Shown: piece by piece, positions 18,101-26,590 of the stretch | Layout: each line of letters starts with the position of its first letter | Position numbering within the stretch: the first letter of the stretch is position 1 | Assembly (NCBI GenBank): GCA_902798965.1 | Contig: CADBYS010000014.1 | Location: 13,813 to 74,112, forward strand | Reading direction: 5' to 3' | DNA length: 60,300 nucleotides | Source of the DNA: an uncultured Bacteroidales bacterium | Lineage (GTDB): Bacteria; Bacteroidota; Bacteroidia; Bacteroidales; Paludibacteraceae | Notes under the pieces: generated by a model | What the model was told of the DNA's origin: nothing | What the model saw: the letters and a program-made list of their open reading frames with translations, nothing else | The model's database searches: none | Program-made: the position numbers and the translations under genes

Positions 18101-19739
18101 CTCCGCTCCATACACCTTCTGCCAACGTCCACTTATATATCAGGAGGTTGTTACTCGGCGTAAAGGTGGTAGCCTCCTCGTTGCAACCGATCAGCACACC
18201 ATCAGCCGTAACGGCGATATCCGACAGTTTGAGTTTGCCGCTTGCGCTAACCGAGCAGAAGTCGGTCGGCAACGTAGCTTTCAGCGTGCGCGTACTCGGG
18301 TTAATGAGGTACAGGTACGGATTGTTCTGCGCATCCAATGCCAGCACATACATCGTAGTATCGTTGCGAACGATAGTACGACGGATAATCTTGTCTGCCA
18401 GCACCTCAATGCCCTCATCTGCGAACGTCTGCGTCATTGCATAAGTTCCGGCTACGCCTACATATGCCGGGATCTCCGGCTCTTCGTAGGTCTTAGGCTG
18501 CTCTTGTTCCGTCTCATGGCTCTCGCTCTCCAGATAGATACGCGGATAAGTCACAGTATTCGCCGTAACGGTGATCGGGGCTTTGTACTGATCCCACATA
18601 GGCTTGTAGCCCTCGCAGGTAGCATCCAGCCAATAGTCATTACCCGGCTCCAAGTCACCGAAATAGAAGATTCCGTTGTAGCAGCTGTCCACTGTATATT
18701 CGGCAATCTTCGTCGTTCCTTTATACAACGATACAACCGCGCCGTTCAACGGCAACCACTGGTCATGCGTCTTTGCGGCATATGAATACAGGTTGTGACT
18801 GATACGTTCATATTCGTCCTTGATCACACCGAGTATATATCCCTTCGTATCGTCATCGGCACCAAAATAATCCACGATACCACGATAGTAGGCATAGCCT
18901 TCCATCTTGCAATAGTCATGGTTCAAGGCGCGGTGACGAGCCGGCTGATAGGTATGGAAATATCCCTCTACCAAGCCACCTACGCAGCCGTGTTTCAGCA
19001 CGCCCAGATAGCCCGTATATGTCTGACCTGAGTATGCCGATGTACGCGAAGATGAACTACCGTAGAAATCGATATCACCGCGGATATTGGCGCTCGTCTT
19101 GTATGCGCTCTCATACTCCAACTCAGAGTTGAACATCTCCTGACGCCATGGCCATACAGCATCCCAGATTGCACGGCAGGTTACTTCGAAATTCGAGGTG
19201 CCGCCCTTCGATTCGTCGTGTCCACGATAGAGGCACAACGGATAGTTGGCCGACGAACCGTCAGAAGCAGCGTTGGAGTGAACGGAGATAAACAGGTCGT
19301 AGTTACCCGACTCTACCTCCTCGCAGATGACCGACAAGGGTTTGTTGTAAGCCTCATAATCAGGCAGACCATTATAGGCTGTCGGATCAGGATTATTCTT
19401 GTTACTATCCCACCAATAGTCAGGATAATCGCCATTCACCTTCTGATACGGCCACGGACCATTCTCCGTACGGCTCATCACTACGGTTGCTCCGGCTGCT
19501 ACCAGACGGTCACGCAGGTAGAGGCACTTCCACAGGTTGGTGTTCGACTCATAGAAACCGCACGTATCCGGCATACCTGTTGTTGGCAGGTTCGGATACG
19601 GGATAGTGGCCATCGGACGGTCATTCGGTCCGAACGAACCGTGACCCGGATTGACGTAGATGCGCTTACCCGCCAGGTTCGTGGCACTCAGCGTAACCAC
19701 CACCAGCAGCGCAGTCAATATAGTTAATACTCGTTTCAT
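15135..19739 (-). CDS. Giant secreted N-acetylmuramoyl-L-alanine amidase with BIG2 repeats and type IX sorting domain
   Basis: A protein of about 1534 residues; the start at 19739 puts MKRVLTILTALLVVVTLSA in place as signal peptide. Residues 25-290 are an Amidase_3-like domain: YVNPGHGSFG (Zn His), MSRTENG and DLFISVHSNAAS. A carboxypeptidase-regulatory-like segment lies near residue 320. About 750 residues with beta-propeller-like repeats (VAPDGYVYQADW, AISADEKVLVLQGG) follow. Three bacterial Ig-like (BIG2) domains occupy roughly residues 1195-1450, each opening VTGVxLD or VTSVALD. The C-terminal 70 residues are a type A sorting domain (LEVYSANGQRV, MPAGTYLVRM). It is probably attached outside the cell. 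Whether it cuts peptidoglycan there is open. Confidence 0.9.
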   Translation of the reverse strand: MKRVLTILTALLVVVTLSATNLAGKRIYVNPGHGSFGPNDRPMATIPYPNLPTTGMPDTCGFYESNTNLWKCLYLRDRLVAAGATVVMSRTENGPWPYQKVNGDYPDYWWDSNKNNPDPTAYNGLPDYEAYNKPLSVICEEVESGNYDLFISVHSNAASDGSSANYPLCLYRGHDESKGGTSNFEVTCRAIWDAVWPWRQEMFNSELEYESAYKTSANIRGDIDFYGSSSSRTSAYSGQTYTGYLGVLKHGCVGGLVEGYFHTYQPARHRALNHDYCKMEGYAYYRGIVDYFGADDDTKGYILGVIKDEYERISHNLYSYAAKTHDQWLPLNGAVVSLYKGTTKIAEYTVDSCYNGIFYFGDLEPGNDYWLDATCEGYKPMWDQYKAPITVTANTVTYPRIYLESESHETEQEQPKTYEEPEIPAYVGVAGTYAMTQTFADEGIEVLADKIIRRTIVRNDTTMYVLALDAQNNPYLYLINPSTRTLKATLPTDFCSVSASGKLKLSDIAVTADGVLIGCNEEATTFTPSNNLLIYKWTLAEGVWSGAVWLNNTSAETAGNYYNAISGSTMAYAGTLEEGSLYFTAYTTGSDAHAVRYICYSIAAGAYAGAFRNQDATHKLSEMGHDIQFTISPRGDDKVIMTASNIAPMECEFTTTTAVAPKSITRMADAYMGVKGVNFFKYAKHQLMTMPLNTLGENTGIALLDITEGVDQAKVINLTNAELDTMDVDFEATAGLVRGTDITLYLLRNDSLSRFTTASVEQPQAVGVYAYDLVSNALIPTCLDCNYAEVYVFVFKTNVEVNRADVVLFNADGEEVSRYPAVMNGTVGTLELSVNDLPGQNGAVYTWGVEVEGDNVATWGQIFSDNSMLNASTTRVFNAVDKSPESKYFGRIYIMRRSGSSTSSLRPQNGLYAYNQDYTLVTENLLKGGCEFGNPTRLSVAPDGYVYQADWADGYSGVYVINPDSLEGTFTQFFEGTRNGAGVFTNNGVAVGSSTPGVNVFGTGEDTKLIVYNEDASGSLPANGLAIYNIGQADGSLAHSWGVAPSATITLTMQANTEGTPVGTSHGIFVSQHRTSGNNNTAAPSLLFMDYAGTMQMASCYDPYKDIIDGSDGGGYAISADEKVLVLQGGKKQFYVFDITWEGDKPVLNLRYEYEHGIQTIRQMNFDYAGNLVCSGESGLYIFAMPHDGNVVMTPARKSMRIIKGEEEVIAVTGVELDKTAEEMQVGSQLTLVATVLPEDAENKNVTWSTSDSTIVTVADGVVSAIAVGTATITVTTEDGAFTATCTVEVKPIVVSVTSVALDKAELELVEGETATLVATVLPADATNKDVVWSSLSETIATVADGVVTAVAEGTTAIVVTTVDGNLADTCVVIVSKPVVHVTGVTLDQVTLLFDLRETDKLTAQLVVTVAPEDATDKSVTWASSNEAVATVAEGLVTAVAVGKADITATTVDGSFTATCAVEVTMTDGIYQIAVNGVSYSEYMVWNSQNLPLEVYSANGQRVAAGNADISLEAMPAGTYLVRMPDGKTMKVLR

Positions 19740-19765
19740 AATTCTCACAATTTACATTTCTCGAA

Positions 19766-20599
19766 TCACTTAATCTTCATCAGGTAGGTATCGCCTGTCT
19801 CGGTTGAGAAGGCAATAAAGCCCGGAGCCACAAACGGATAAACAGCTACCATCGTGTTGTCGGTCAGTACCTGTTTTTGTCCGTCCAGGCTGTAAGCCAC
19901 GATACTCGAACTTACCAAGCGTTCGCCATCATCCTTGTCAGCCATACCTACAATCACATTGTTGTTGTACCACTTGGCCGCACGGCAGTCGTAAGCAATA
20001 TGTTGCGGATTCGTGCCGTCAATGTTCGACACAAAGCAACCACCCGTCGTTACATAGAAGCACAAGTGTTGTCCGTCAGGCGATACCGACGGCCAGATGT
20101 AACTCTTGTCCTCGCCGCAAGGAGCCAGCAACTCGGTCTTACCGTTACGCGTCAAGGCGATCTTCTGATCCACTACCGTGATGCTCATCGCCTCGTCCTG
20201 CGTATTCATCTTACGCAAGTCACGCTCACCTTTCGCAATCAGCTGACGTTTGCCGGACAGGAAGTTCTGACGCAGGATATTGCTGCGCTGCAGTTTGTTC
20301 TTGTCCACGGTCGTCTCGCGGAAAGCAATCTCCTTGCCGTCCTGACTGATCCGTACGTTGTAACCTGCACCTTGAGCCTTCGACAACTCGGTTGTCTTGC
20401 CCGTAGCCAGATCATAACGAACCAGACCTTCGTTCGCTACACTCGTCAATAGCAGATAATCACCGGCAGGAGATACACCCGCTATTTTCGAATCGACATT
20501 AGCCGGAGTGTTCATCTTCGTTACCGATTGCACCTCCAGCACTTGGGCAGCGGCCATCATTGGCACAACTGCCATAATTAAGAGAAATAGCTTTTTCAT
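19766..20599 (-). CDS. Secreted TolB-like beta-propeller protein
   Basis: A 277-residue protein with a clear signal peptide (MKKLFLLIMAVVPMMAAAQ). The body has WD40/PD40-type propeller blades: GVSPAGDYLLLTS, RISQDGKEIAFRE, WPSVSPDGQHLCFY and FVAPGFIAFSTETG. Probably a periplasmic or surface scaffold. It lies 26 bases before the amidase gene and 29 bases after the GHL10 gene on the same strand, so the three likely form one transcript. It shows no enzyme signature. Confidence 0.85.
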   Translation of the reverse strand: MKKLFLLIMAVVPMMAAAQVLEVQSVTKMNTPANVDSKIAGVSPAGDYLLLTSVANEGLVRYDLATGKTTELSKAQGAGYNVRISQDGKEIAFRETTVDKNKLQRSNILRQNFLSGKRQLIAKGERDLRKMNTQDEAMSITVVDQKIALTRNGKTELLAPCGEDKSYIWPSVSPDGQHLCFYVTTGGCFVSNIDGTNPQHIAYDCRAAKWYNNNVIVGMADKDDGERLVSSSIVAYSLDGQKQVLTDNTMVAVYPFVAPGFIAFSTETGDTYLMKIK

Positions 20600-20628
20600 G
20601 TGTTTTAGATTTTTAAGTGTTACCTATA

Positions 20629-23241
20629 TTATTGCACCCTCACTCCCATCGGAGTATAGATGCGTTCGTTTACTATGATTCGTAGCCCCTCAGGTGTCAG
20701 CACTTTTCGTACATGGAGCTGATTACTGATTGCTGACTGCTGACCGATTACATCCGTCACTTCCGGCGTAAAGGTATATTTGTATGCCGCTATTCCGTTG
20801 TTGGGGGCAAGCACATACACATACGCGTCATTATCTTGTACATTCACCGCAAAATCGACGGTGAAAGCCGCATTGGCGTTTTCTCCTAATCCCGTGGTGG
20901 TGGTCAGCAGTTGCTGCGCTGCCGGCAGACCATCGGTTATATCGTAGGTATCAAACGCTCCGTAGATATCCGCCGGCAAGAGCAGAAACCTCCGTCCTTT
21001 GATGTTTATCAGCCCTAATCCCGATACATTGGAGGGCGTCGGATGCACGGTTCCCGTCCAAGCCTCAGTCTTCGCGCCTGTAGCCAAGCTGTGCACCGTA
21101 GGCAGTCCGTTTGCTACCGTAGCCAGAAAATGCGTTGCATCCAGCGGGATAGCTTTGGCGCTCGTGCCTGCAGGCAGGTCATTATGTTCGATGAGCGTAC
21201 ACGAACTCATCGCGCTACCGCTGTAATCCATCTTCAGCACCTTGTGATTGACGTTACTGAGCATCAGCAGGTAGCCTGACCCGCTATAGTTGCCAAAAGG
21301 GTAGAAGTAATCGCTCCTCCCAAAGCCGGTGCTGTTATACTGCCCTACATTCGCCGGGTTGCTACCGCCAATCGTGGTGGCATATACATTCTGGTAGTTT
21401 GCTCCTGTTCCGCTATTGCCGAGCAGCATCATGCCGTCGTCGGTGATGCGCAGGTTATGCCACACGAAATACACCTCCGGCAGTTGAACGGTCTGCTCTA
21501 CAGCGCCAGTTGTAGCATTGAGCTTGTAGTACTTGTTCGTGGCATCCGACATATACAGATGGCCGTCGTAGTATGCGATGCTGCGGTTGTTATTCGTACT
21601 CATCACGCCCAGTTCCGCGGCAGTCTTGCGCCACAACTCTACGCGACTCAGTTCGCCTTCAGCGGGTTGTACGGGCGGCTCGGGTTCCCCTTCGTTGATC
21701 ACGGCTGCCTCAAACTCGTTACCGTACCTGTCCATCGCCCGCACAGCTATCGTCATGTTCTGCAGGTTAGCCACTCCGCTCAGGTCAGCTTGCATGCCAT
21801 ACACCATACCTACCAGGTAAAGGCTGTTCGCCAACGCTGCGTCCTTGTCCGTTCCTCTGGGATAAGCATACACGCTGAATCGTACGGCATCCGTATGTTG
21901 CCAACTCAGCGTTGCGCCGTTAAGGCTCAAATCGGTAGGCGCAGCCAACTCCGGATGATCCTTCCAGGTGATAGCAGGCGGCAACGCTTTCTGCGTGAAG
22001 CGCGTCTGTGCCAGTGTGCTGCAGCTGTATTCGGTTATATCGTCGTGCGAGAATTTGAGATACGTATTCGTGTTGTAGAAGATGCTACCCGGCGCATCGT
22101 ACGGCGAGTACTGCCGGTTGGCATCAATCTCAAGCGCCAGCTCCGAAGGGCCGAACTTGTAACTTGCCTGACTGATATACGAGTGCACTTTCTTGCCATC
22201 CGTACGGCGGGCATTAAGCGTAGATATCGTTTGTCCCCACCATTGGCAGAGCACATCGTAATCCTGTTGTGCAGCGGTGGTTGACCAATACACCTGCGGT
22301 GCCATATAATCCACATAACCGCCATCGATCCATGCCAGGGCATCGCAATACAGCACTTTCCATATGTCACCGCCGCTTATTCCTGCGGGCAGGGTCACGC
22401 CATAGGCAGCCGCAGCCGACGAGGTCATCGAGTATATACCTCCGGGAGCCATGCCAAACTTCACCCACGGCTTAACAATCTGTATGGAGTCGTACACAGC
22501 CTTGATCACCTTGTTCACATTCTCTCGGCGCCAGTCACCATCGCTCATGCCGGAGGGTTTGTATGCCGCCTTGCTTGTTGCATCCTCGGTCGTTGTGCCG
22601 CCATAGGGATAGAAGTAATCGTCCATGAGCATGCCGTCGATGTCATAGTTATTCACTATCTCCAACAGCACCTTCACCACATACGCCCGTGCCTCGGGGT
22701 TACCCGGATCAAGGATCGTGCCGCTGAACGTGCCGTTGTTGTACGTGAGCAGCCATTCGGGATGCTGGCTGCGTATAGGATCGCTGCCTGCCAAGGCTGT
22801 ACCGTTGTTGATGGCAGTCGTTCTCTCACCCGCGTTGATCTCGTAGCGGAAGGGATTAACCCAGGCATGCAGCTCCATGCCACGAGCATGTGCCTGCTCC
22901 ACGGCATATGCCAACGGATCGTAGCCGGGATTCTGACCGCGTTTACCGGTCAGTATATGACTCCACGGCTCGTACGATGACTGATAGAACGCATCCGATA
23001 CAGGACGTGCCTGAAAACATGTCGCATTCATGTTCCCAGCCTTCAACTGATCGAGGATAGCGGTCATCTCCTGTTTTTGCTTGGTAATATTGGCAGACGA
23101 AGTGGCCTTGGTCTTTGGCCAGTCAATGCCATAATGCGTAGTGAACCATGTGGCGCGAAACTCGGTTTTCGGACTCTGAGCCCAAATAACTTGTACCGAT
23201 AATGCGCACACCAATAAAGCAAAGAGTACTCTTCTTCTCAT
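20629..23241 (-). CDS. Secreted GHL10-type glycoside hydrolase-like protein
   Basis: An 870-residue protein with a signal peptide (MRRRVLFALLVCALSVQVIWAQ). Residues 27-400 match the GHL10/PF02638 family: RATWFTTHYGIDWPKT, FQARPVSDAFYQS, HAWVNPFRYE, DGMLMDDYFYPYGG and YMAPQVYWS, with acidic residues where GHL10 enzymes place their catalytic pair. A fibronectin-like segment near 435-515 and a propeller-like region (540-830) follow. The tail VRKVLTPEGLRIIVN then YTPMGVRVQ resembles the short tails of two other secreted proteins here. The segment GQQSAISNQL is encoded by a heptad repeat (20719-20746). It probably acts on cell-wall or extracellular glycans with the amidase. Its activity is unproven. 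Confidence 0.88.
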   Translation of the reverse strand: MRRRVLFALLVCALSVQVIWAQSPKTEFRATWFTTHYGIDWPKTKATSSANITKQKQEMTAILDQLKAGNMNATCFQARPVSDAFYQSSYEPWSHILTGKRGQNPGYDPLAYAVEQAHARGMELHAWVNPFRYEINAGERTTAINNGTALAGSDPIRSQHPEWLLTYNNGTFSGTILDPGNPEARAYVVKVLLEIVNNYDIDGMLMDDYFYPYGGTTTEDATSKAAYKPSGMSDGDWRRENVNKVIKAVYDSIQIVKPWVKFGMAPGGIYSMTSSAAAAYGVTLPAGISGGDIWKVLYCDALAWIDGGYVDYMAPQVYWSTTAAQQDYDVLCQWWGQTISTLNARRTDGKKVHSYISQASYKFGPSELALEIDANRQYSPYDAPGSIFYNTNTYLKFSHDDITEYSCSTLAQTRFTQKALPPAITWKDHPELAAPTDLSLNGATLSWQHTDAVRFSVYAYPRGTDKDAALANSLYLVGMVYGMQADLSGVANLQNMTIAVRAMDRYGNEFEAAVINEGEPEPPVQPAEGELSRVELWRKTAAELGVMSTNNNRSIAYYDGHLYMSDATNKYYKLNATTGAVEQTVQLPEVYFVWHNLRITDDGMMLLGNSGTGANYQNVYATTIGGSNPANVGQYNSTGFGRSDYFYPFGNYSGSGYLLMLSNVNHKVLKMDYSGSAMSSCTLIEHNDLPAGTSAKAIPLDATHFLATVANGLPTVHSLATGAKTEAWTGTVHPTPSNVSGLGLINIKGRRFLLLPADIYGAFDTYDITDGLPAAQQLLTTTTGLGENANAAFTVDFAVNVQDNDAYVYVLAPNNGIAAYKYTFTPEVTDVIGQQSAISNQLHVRKVLTPEGLRIIVNERIYTPMGVRVQ
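20719..20746. repeat. Heptad repeat inside the GHL10 gene
   Basis: Units CTGATTA, CTGATTG, CTGACTG and CTGACCG follow each other within the coding region, just before the C-terminal tail (codons for GQQSAISNQL on the minus strand). Confidence 0.8.
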
Positions 23242-23249
23242 GGTATTTT

Positions 23250-23304
23250 TTCTTTTGTCTTTTGTCTTTCGTCTTTTGTCTTTCGACTATCGACTTTCGA
23301 CTAT
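23250..23304. repeat. GTCTTTT/CTTTCGA heptad array upstream of the GHL10 operon
   Basis: TCTTTTGTCTTTTGTCTTTC then GTCTTTTGTCTTTCGACTAT and CGACTTTCGACTAT lie between the GHL10 start codon and its promoter. They would form the 5' leader of that operon's mRNA. Confidence 0.8.
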
Positions 23305-23320
23305 TTCATCTTTCACGCTA

Positions 23321-23352
23321 CAAAGATACGAAAAAAAATCCGAATTTGCAAA
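23321..23352 (-). promoter_or_regulatory. Promoter of the GHL10-TolB-amidase operon
   Basis: Minus-strand TTTG (complement of 23349-23352), 20 bases, TATCTTTG (complement of 23321-23328). The leader runs through the heptad array before the start at 23241. Confidence 0.84.
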
Positions 23353-23409
23353 CCTTTTCACCATTTTTTGCAAAATTTTTACATTTTTCCTAAAATATAT
23401 GCCAAAACA

Positions 23410-23441
23410 TTTGCATTTCTGCAAAAATTGTCGTAACTTTG
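23410..23441 (+). promoter_or_regulatory. Promoter of the LPG-synthase-like gene
   Basis: TTTG (23410-23413), 20 bases, TAACTTTG (23434-23441). Divergent from the promoter at 23321-23352. Confidence 0.83.
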
Positions 23442-23469
23442 CTCTCCGAAAGCCGCTTTCGAATAATTG

Positions 23470-23501
23470 CTTTCGACTTTCGACTTTTGTCTTTTGTCTA
23501 T
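23470..23501. repeat. CTTTCGA/CTTTTGT heptads before the LPG-synthase-like gene
   Basis: CTTTCGA, CTTTCGA, CTTTTGT, CTTTTGT run to within two bases of the start codon at 23503. Confidence 0.78.
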
Positions 23502-23502
23502 T

Positions 23503-24438
23503 ATGAACTACAAACGCATACTCAGTTGGTTGCTCATCATCGCCGCGTACGGTTTTCTTGCCTACAAGATTGTCACCTACGACAACTACGCGGGTCTTGC
23601 TGCACAATTCCGTCAGGCGGAATGGTGGCAATACTTGTGTCTTGCCCTCTGCTTTATGCTCTTTCCCGCCAACCGGTTCTTTGAGTCCTGGAAATGGCAA
23701 TACCTGCTCCGCAACATCGAGCCGATGAATCTGTGGGAAGCCCAGCGGCAGGTGTATTATGGTACAATAGCCGGCTTCGTCACGCCGTACAAACTTGGCG
23801 AGTATCCGGGCAGAGCGCTGCTGTTGCGTAACACGGAAAGTCTGTGGCTCACTGCCACCTGCCTCGGCCTCATCGGCGGTTATGCCATGACTGCCGTAGT
23901 GGTTATCATGGGTCTGCCGGCCGCTATGCAACGGCTCTCACCCGACGGTTCGATGCTTCTCAATCTCATTCTCTCCCTGCTCGGAGCCATCCTCGTCATC
24001 GTGGGGTTGCCCGCTCTTATGCGGCGACTCGACCGGCGTTCGTGGAAAAAGGAACGCACCGCACTGCTCATCCACAGCCTCGCAGAACTAACCATTGCCG
24101 ACGGCCTTGTGATGATGGGTATATCGTTCTTGCGCTACCTGTGTTTCCTCTTCCAGCTATGGCTTTGTCTGCGCTTCTGCGGCGTACAACTCGATCCTAC
24201 ATCCACGCTCATCACGCTGCCGCTCTACTGGATGATGATCACCATCACCCCGAACATCCCTCTTGCCGAGATAGCGGTACGCGGAGCATGGGCGGCTGTC
24301 ATCTTCGAGCCTTTCGGCGAAGATCTAACAGCAGCTGCAGTCATCGCAACCATGTTACTGTGGACAATCAATACCCTTCCCCCGCTACTCATCGGATCGA
24401 TCATCGGATCACGCAAGGCAATCACGCCCCGCGAGTGA
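23503..24438 (+). CDS. Lysylphosphatidylglycerol-synthase-type (UPF0104) membrane protein
   Basis: A 311-residue integral membrane protein with about eight hydrophobic helices. The start is placed at MNYKRILSWLL; an in-frame upstream ATG (23467) would translate heptad-repeat sequence. Family traits are the FFESWKWQYLL region, VTPYKLGEYPGRALLLR (charged loop of the LPG_synthase_TM family) and the PNIPLAEIAVRGAWA re-entrant segment. It may flip or transfer lipid-linked groups, but the substrate cannot be read from the sequence. Its 3' end overlaps that of lpxB by 17 bases, convergently. Confidence 0.85.
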   Translation: MNYKRILSWLLIIAAYGFLAYKIVTYDNYAGLAAQFRQAEWWQYLCLALCFMLFPANRFFESWKWQYLLRNIEPMNLWEAQRQVYYGTIAGFVTPYKLGEYPGRALLLRNTESLWLTATCLGLIGGYAMTAVVVIMGLPAAMQRLSPDGSMLLNLILSLLGAILVIVGLPALMRRLDRRSWKKERTALLIHSLAELTIADGLVMMGISFLRYLCFLFQLWLCLRFCGVQLDPTSTLITLPLYWMMITITPNIPLAEIAVRGAWAAVIFEPFGEDLTAAAVIATMLLWTINTLPPLLIGSIIGSRKAITPRE

Positions 24439-25543
24439 TCAGAGCCGCAGCAGTACGCGCTGCCGGAGAAGTACCAAGAATCTGAATAAGTTCATTGTAC
24501 CCTTGTCGCATAGCGGCAAGGTACTGCTTGTCGGTTAACAATCGATACAGTTCATCGCGCACCGACTCCACGGTGAACTCATACATCAGCAACTCGCGGA
24601 TCACCTGACGACCCGTGATGATATTTACTAAGGTAAAATAAGGTATTTGGAACATGATAGGCCTCAGTAGCCCCAACAAACGTCCGAACTTAAGGTGATA
24701 CACAGCCGTTTCCGGGCAATCAAGCAGCGCCGTTTCCAGTGTAGCCGTTCCGGAGTTGACAACCGCTGCACGCGCGCCACGCACTGCCCCATAGGTATCA
24801 GAGGTCAGCGTCACCTGATCGTGTCCGGCACATAGCCGATCATAAATCTCTGCATCAATACCCGGAGCGCGGGTAACTACAATCTTCTGTATCTCCGGCA
24901 TCGTGCTGATAGCCTGCTCCGCACCTGCCAACATGCGCGGCAGGCAGTTCTCTATCTCGTGTCTTCTACTCCCCGGCAACAGCACTACATAATCTGACTT
25001 CTGACTTCTGACATCTGACATCTGACTTCTGACCTCTCCCATCTGCTCCACGGTCGGGTTGCCCACATAGGTGCACGCATACCCGTACTTGGAATAGAAC
25101 TCAGGCTCAAAGGGGAAGATACCTAAGATAAGATCACAGTTCCTGCCTATCTTGTGCACGCGCCAACGCTTCCACGCCCAGATCTTCGGCGGGATATAAT
25201 ACGTCACTTTGGTCTTGGGTAGATGTTTCTTGGCGAACTCTGCCATGTGCAGGTTGAAGCCCGGATAATCGATAAGGATCAGGTGTTCCGGCTGCTCATG
25301 CAGCAACGCCTCTTCGGCAATGCGGATATTCGCGCGTATATCTTTGATATGCTTTATTACCTCCACATACCCCATATACGCCATCTTAGAGTAGTGCTGA
25401 TATAGCCGGCAACCAGCTGCTTGCATCTTGTCGCCCCCTAATCCGACGCATATTGCCTCCGCATCGCTTGCCCGCAATGCCTCTATCAGTCGGGCTGCAT
25501 GTCCGTCACCCGAAGCTTCACCGGCTATCAGAAAATATTTCAT
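24422..25543 (-). CDS. lpxB: Lipid-A-disaccharide synthase
   Basis: A 373-residue GT19 glycosyltransferase that joins UDP-diacylglucosamine and lipid X in lipid A synthesis, peripheral to the inner membrane. Seen are the N-terminal MKYFLIAGEASGDGHAARLI, LIDYPGFNLHMAEFAKK, YYIPPKIWAWKRWR, the pair LLPGSRRHEIENCLPRM, and VNSGTATLETALL (UDP-binding). A stretch around residues 172-186 (RSQMSDVRSQKSD) is encoded by six 7-base units at 24994-25035 and interrupts the family sequence just before LLPGSR. It is the last gene of a long minus-strand run. Confidence 0.95.
   Translation of the reverse strand: MKYFLIAGEASGDGHAARLIEALRASDAEAICVGLGGDKMQAAGCRLYQHYSKMAYMGYVEVIKHIKDIRANIRIAEEALLHEQPEHLILIDYPGFNLHMAEFAKKHLPKTKVTYYIPPKIWAWKRWRVHKIGRNCDLILGIFPFEPEFYSKYGYACTYVGNPTVEQMGEVRSQMSDVRSQKSDYVVLLPGSRRHEIENCLPRMLAGAEQAISTMPEIQKIVVTRAPGIDAEIYDRLCAGHDQVTLTSDTYGAVRGARAAVVNSGTATLETALLDCPETAVYHLKFGRLLGLLRPIMFQIPYFTLVNIITGRQVIRELLMYEFTVESVRDELYRLLTDKQYLAAMRQGYNELIQILGTSPAARTAAALITRGA
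24994..25035. repeat. Six CTGACTT-type heptads inside lpxB
   Basis: CTGACTT, CTGACTT, CTGACAT, CTGACAT, CTGACTT, CTGACCT: 42 bases, exactly 14 codons, so the frame is kept. The encoded Ser/Gln/Asp/Arg-rich loop lies between the two Rossmann halves. Confidence 0.9.
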
Positions 25544-25552
25544 AGGCGCCGT

Positions 25553-25831
25553 TTAGATCAGCAGTATACCTACTGCCATATAGGGGATAATAGCTGCCAC
25601 CATCCCTTTGGCTATCTTCCACAGATTGAACTCGTACAACAGGAACATGCCCGCCATATCCGTGAATGTGCTGAGCAGTAGCATACGACCTATCACAGGT
25701 TTGAGCATATCTACCATATCCGGTGCCCACAATTGCGGCAGGTGCAGGGTATAGGCATACGCCACGCAGAACAGCGCCGGCAATATCAATCCCAGCACAA
25801 AACCCAGCCATATGGTATCCCATTTATTCAT
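25553..25831 (-). CDS. Small integral membrane protein
   Basis: A 92-residue protein with three hydrophobic helices: about residues 6-30 (TIWLGFVLGLILPALFCVAY), 46-65 and 72-92. It ends 9 bases before lpxB begins and starts 12 bases after surE ends, so it is part of that operon. I recognise no named family. Placement beside lpxB suggests, but does not show, a role in envelope lipid synthesis or transport. Confidence 0.8.
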   Translation of the reverse strand: MNKWDTIWLGFVLGLILPALFCVAYAYTLHLPQLWAPDMVDMLKPVIGRMLLLSTFTDMAGMFLLYEFNLWKIAKGMVAAIIPYMAVGILLI

Positions 25832-25843
25832 AGTAGTCAGCTA

Positions 25844-26590
25844 TCAGAGCAGCTGATAAGCAGTCATATCGATGCTGTTCGGGCAAATACTGATGCGATG
25901 ATGCGCCAATGCATACTCATCCGTATCCTCGGCATCCGGCTCGTGGTTGATATACTCGCCTACCAGCATGTAATAGGTTCTGCCCTCATCATCCACATGT
26001 TCCGCCAGTTCCCTCTCCCAATGTCCGCGGCACTGGCGCGTCCACTGTATGCCTTCCACTGCGCCGACCGGGAAATTGACGTTATAGCATACGCCGTACG
26101 GCATCGGCTCCTCCATCAGGTGACGGGTAATCTCGGGGATATATTTCTCAGCCTCCCTGAGGTCAATATCGTCACTATGGTCGCAATACGAAAATCCGAT
26201 AGCAGGTATTCCGTGCTCTGCGGCTACCAGGCAAGCACCTATCGTACCGGAATAGATCGTATTGACCGAGGCGTTCGAACCATGGTTGATGCCCGATACC
26301 ACCAGATCAATCTTCGATATATCGCCGCCATACAGCGCGTTGATAGCCAGCTTGATGCAGTCAGCCGGAGTGCCGTTGGTGGTATATACCTCGGCTTGCT
26401 CCAGCCCCTCAACCGCTTTCTCCACGCGATTCAGATACATCGGTTTCTGCACCGATATGCACGCCGCCGCCCCGCTACGGGGACTATCCGGAGCAATCAC
26501 GGTCACATGTCCCAACGGCAGCATCGCTTTCACCAGCGTTACTATTCCCTTACTTCCCCAACCGTCGTCGTTCGTTATCAGTATATTCAT
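25844..26590 (-). CDS. surE: 5'/3'-nucleotidase SurE
   Basis: A 248-residue metal-dependent phosphatase. The start is the ATG at 26590 (MNILITNDDGWGS); codons further upstream are heptad repeat. Family motifs are NDDG (metal ligands), APDSPRSGAA (SGxxS site), NGTPADCIKLA and VVSGINHGSN. The His/Asp-rich segment FSYCDHSDDIDL follows. It dephosphorylates nucleoside monophosphates in the cytoplasm. The 70-base gap to glmM consists entirely of heptad units. Confidence 0.95.
   Translation of the reverse strand: MNILITNDDGWGSKGIVTLVKAMLPLGHVTVIAPDSPRSGAAACISVQKPMYLNRVEKAVEGLEQAEVYTTNGTPADCIKLAINALYGGDISKIDLVVSGINHGSNASVNTIYSGTIGACLVAAEHGIPAIGFSYCDHSDDIDLREAEKYIPEITRHLMEEPMPYGVCYNVNFPVGAVEGIQWTRQCRGHWERELAEHVDDEGRTYYMLVGEYINHEPDAEDTDEYALAHHRISICPNSIDMTAYQLL

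Noticed and set aside
17454-18785. A 443-codon open frame on the plus strand inside the amidase gene
   Set aside because: Antisense to a coherent multi-domain protein, Cys/Arg-rich and without homology signs.
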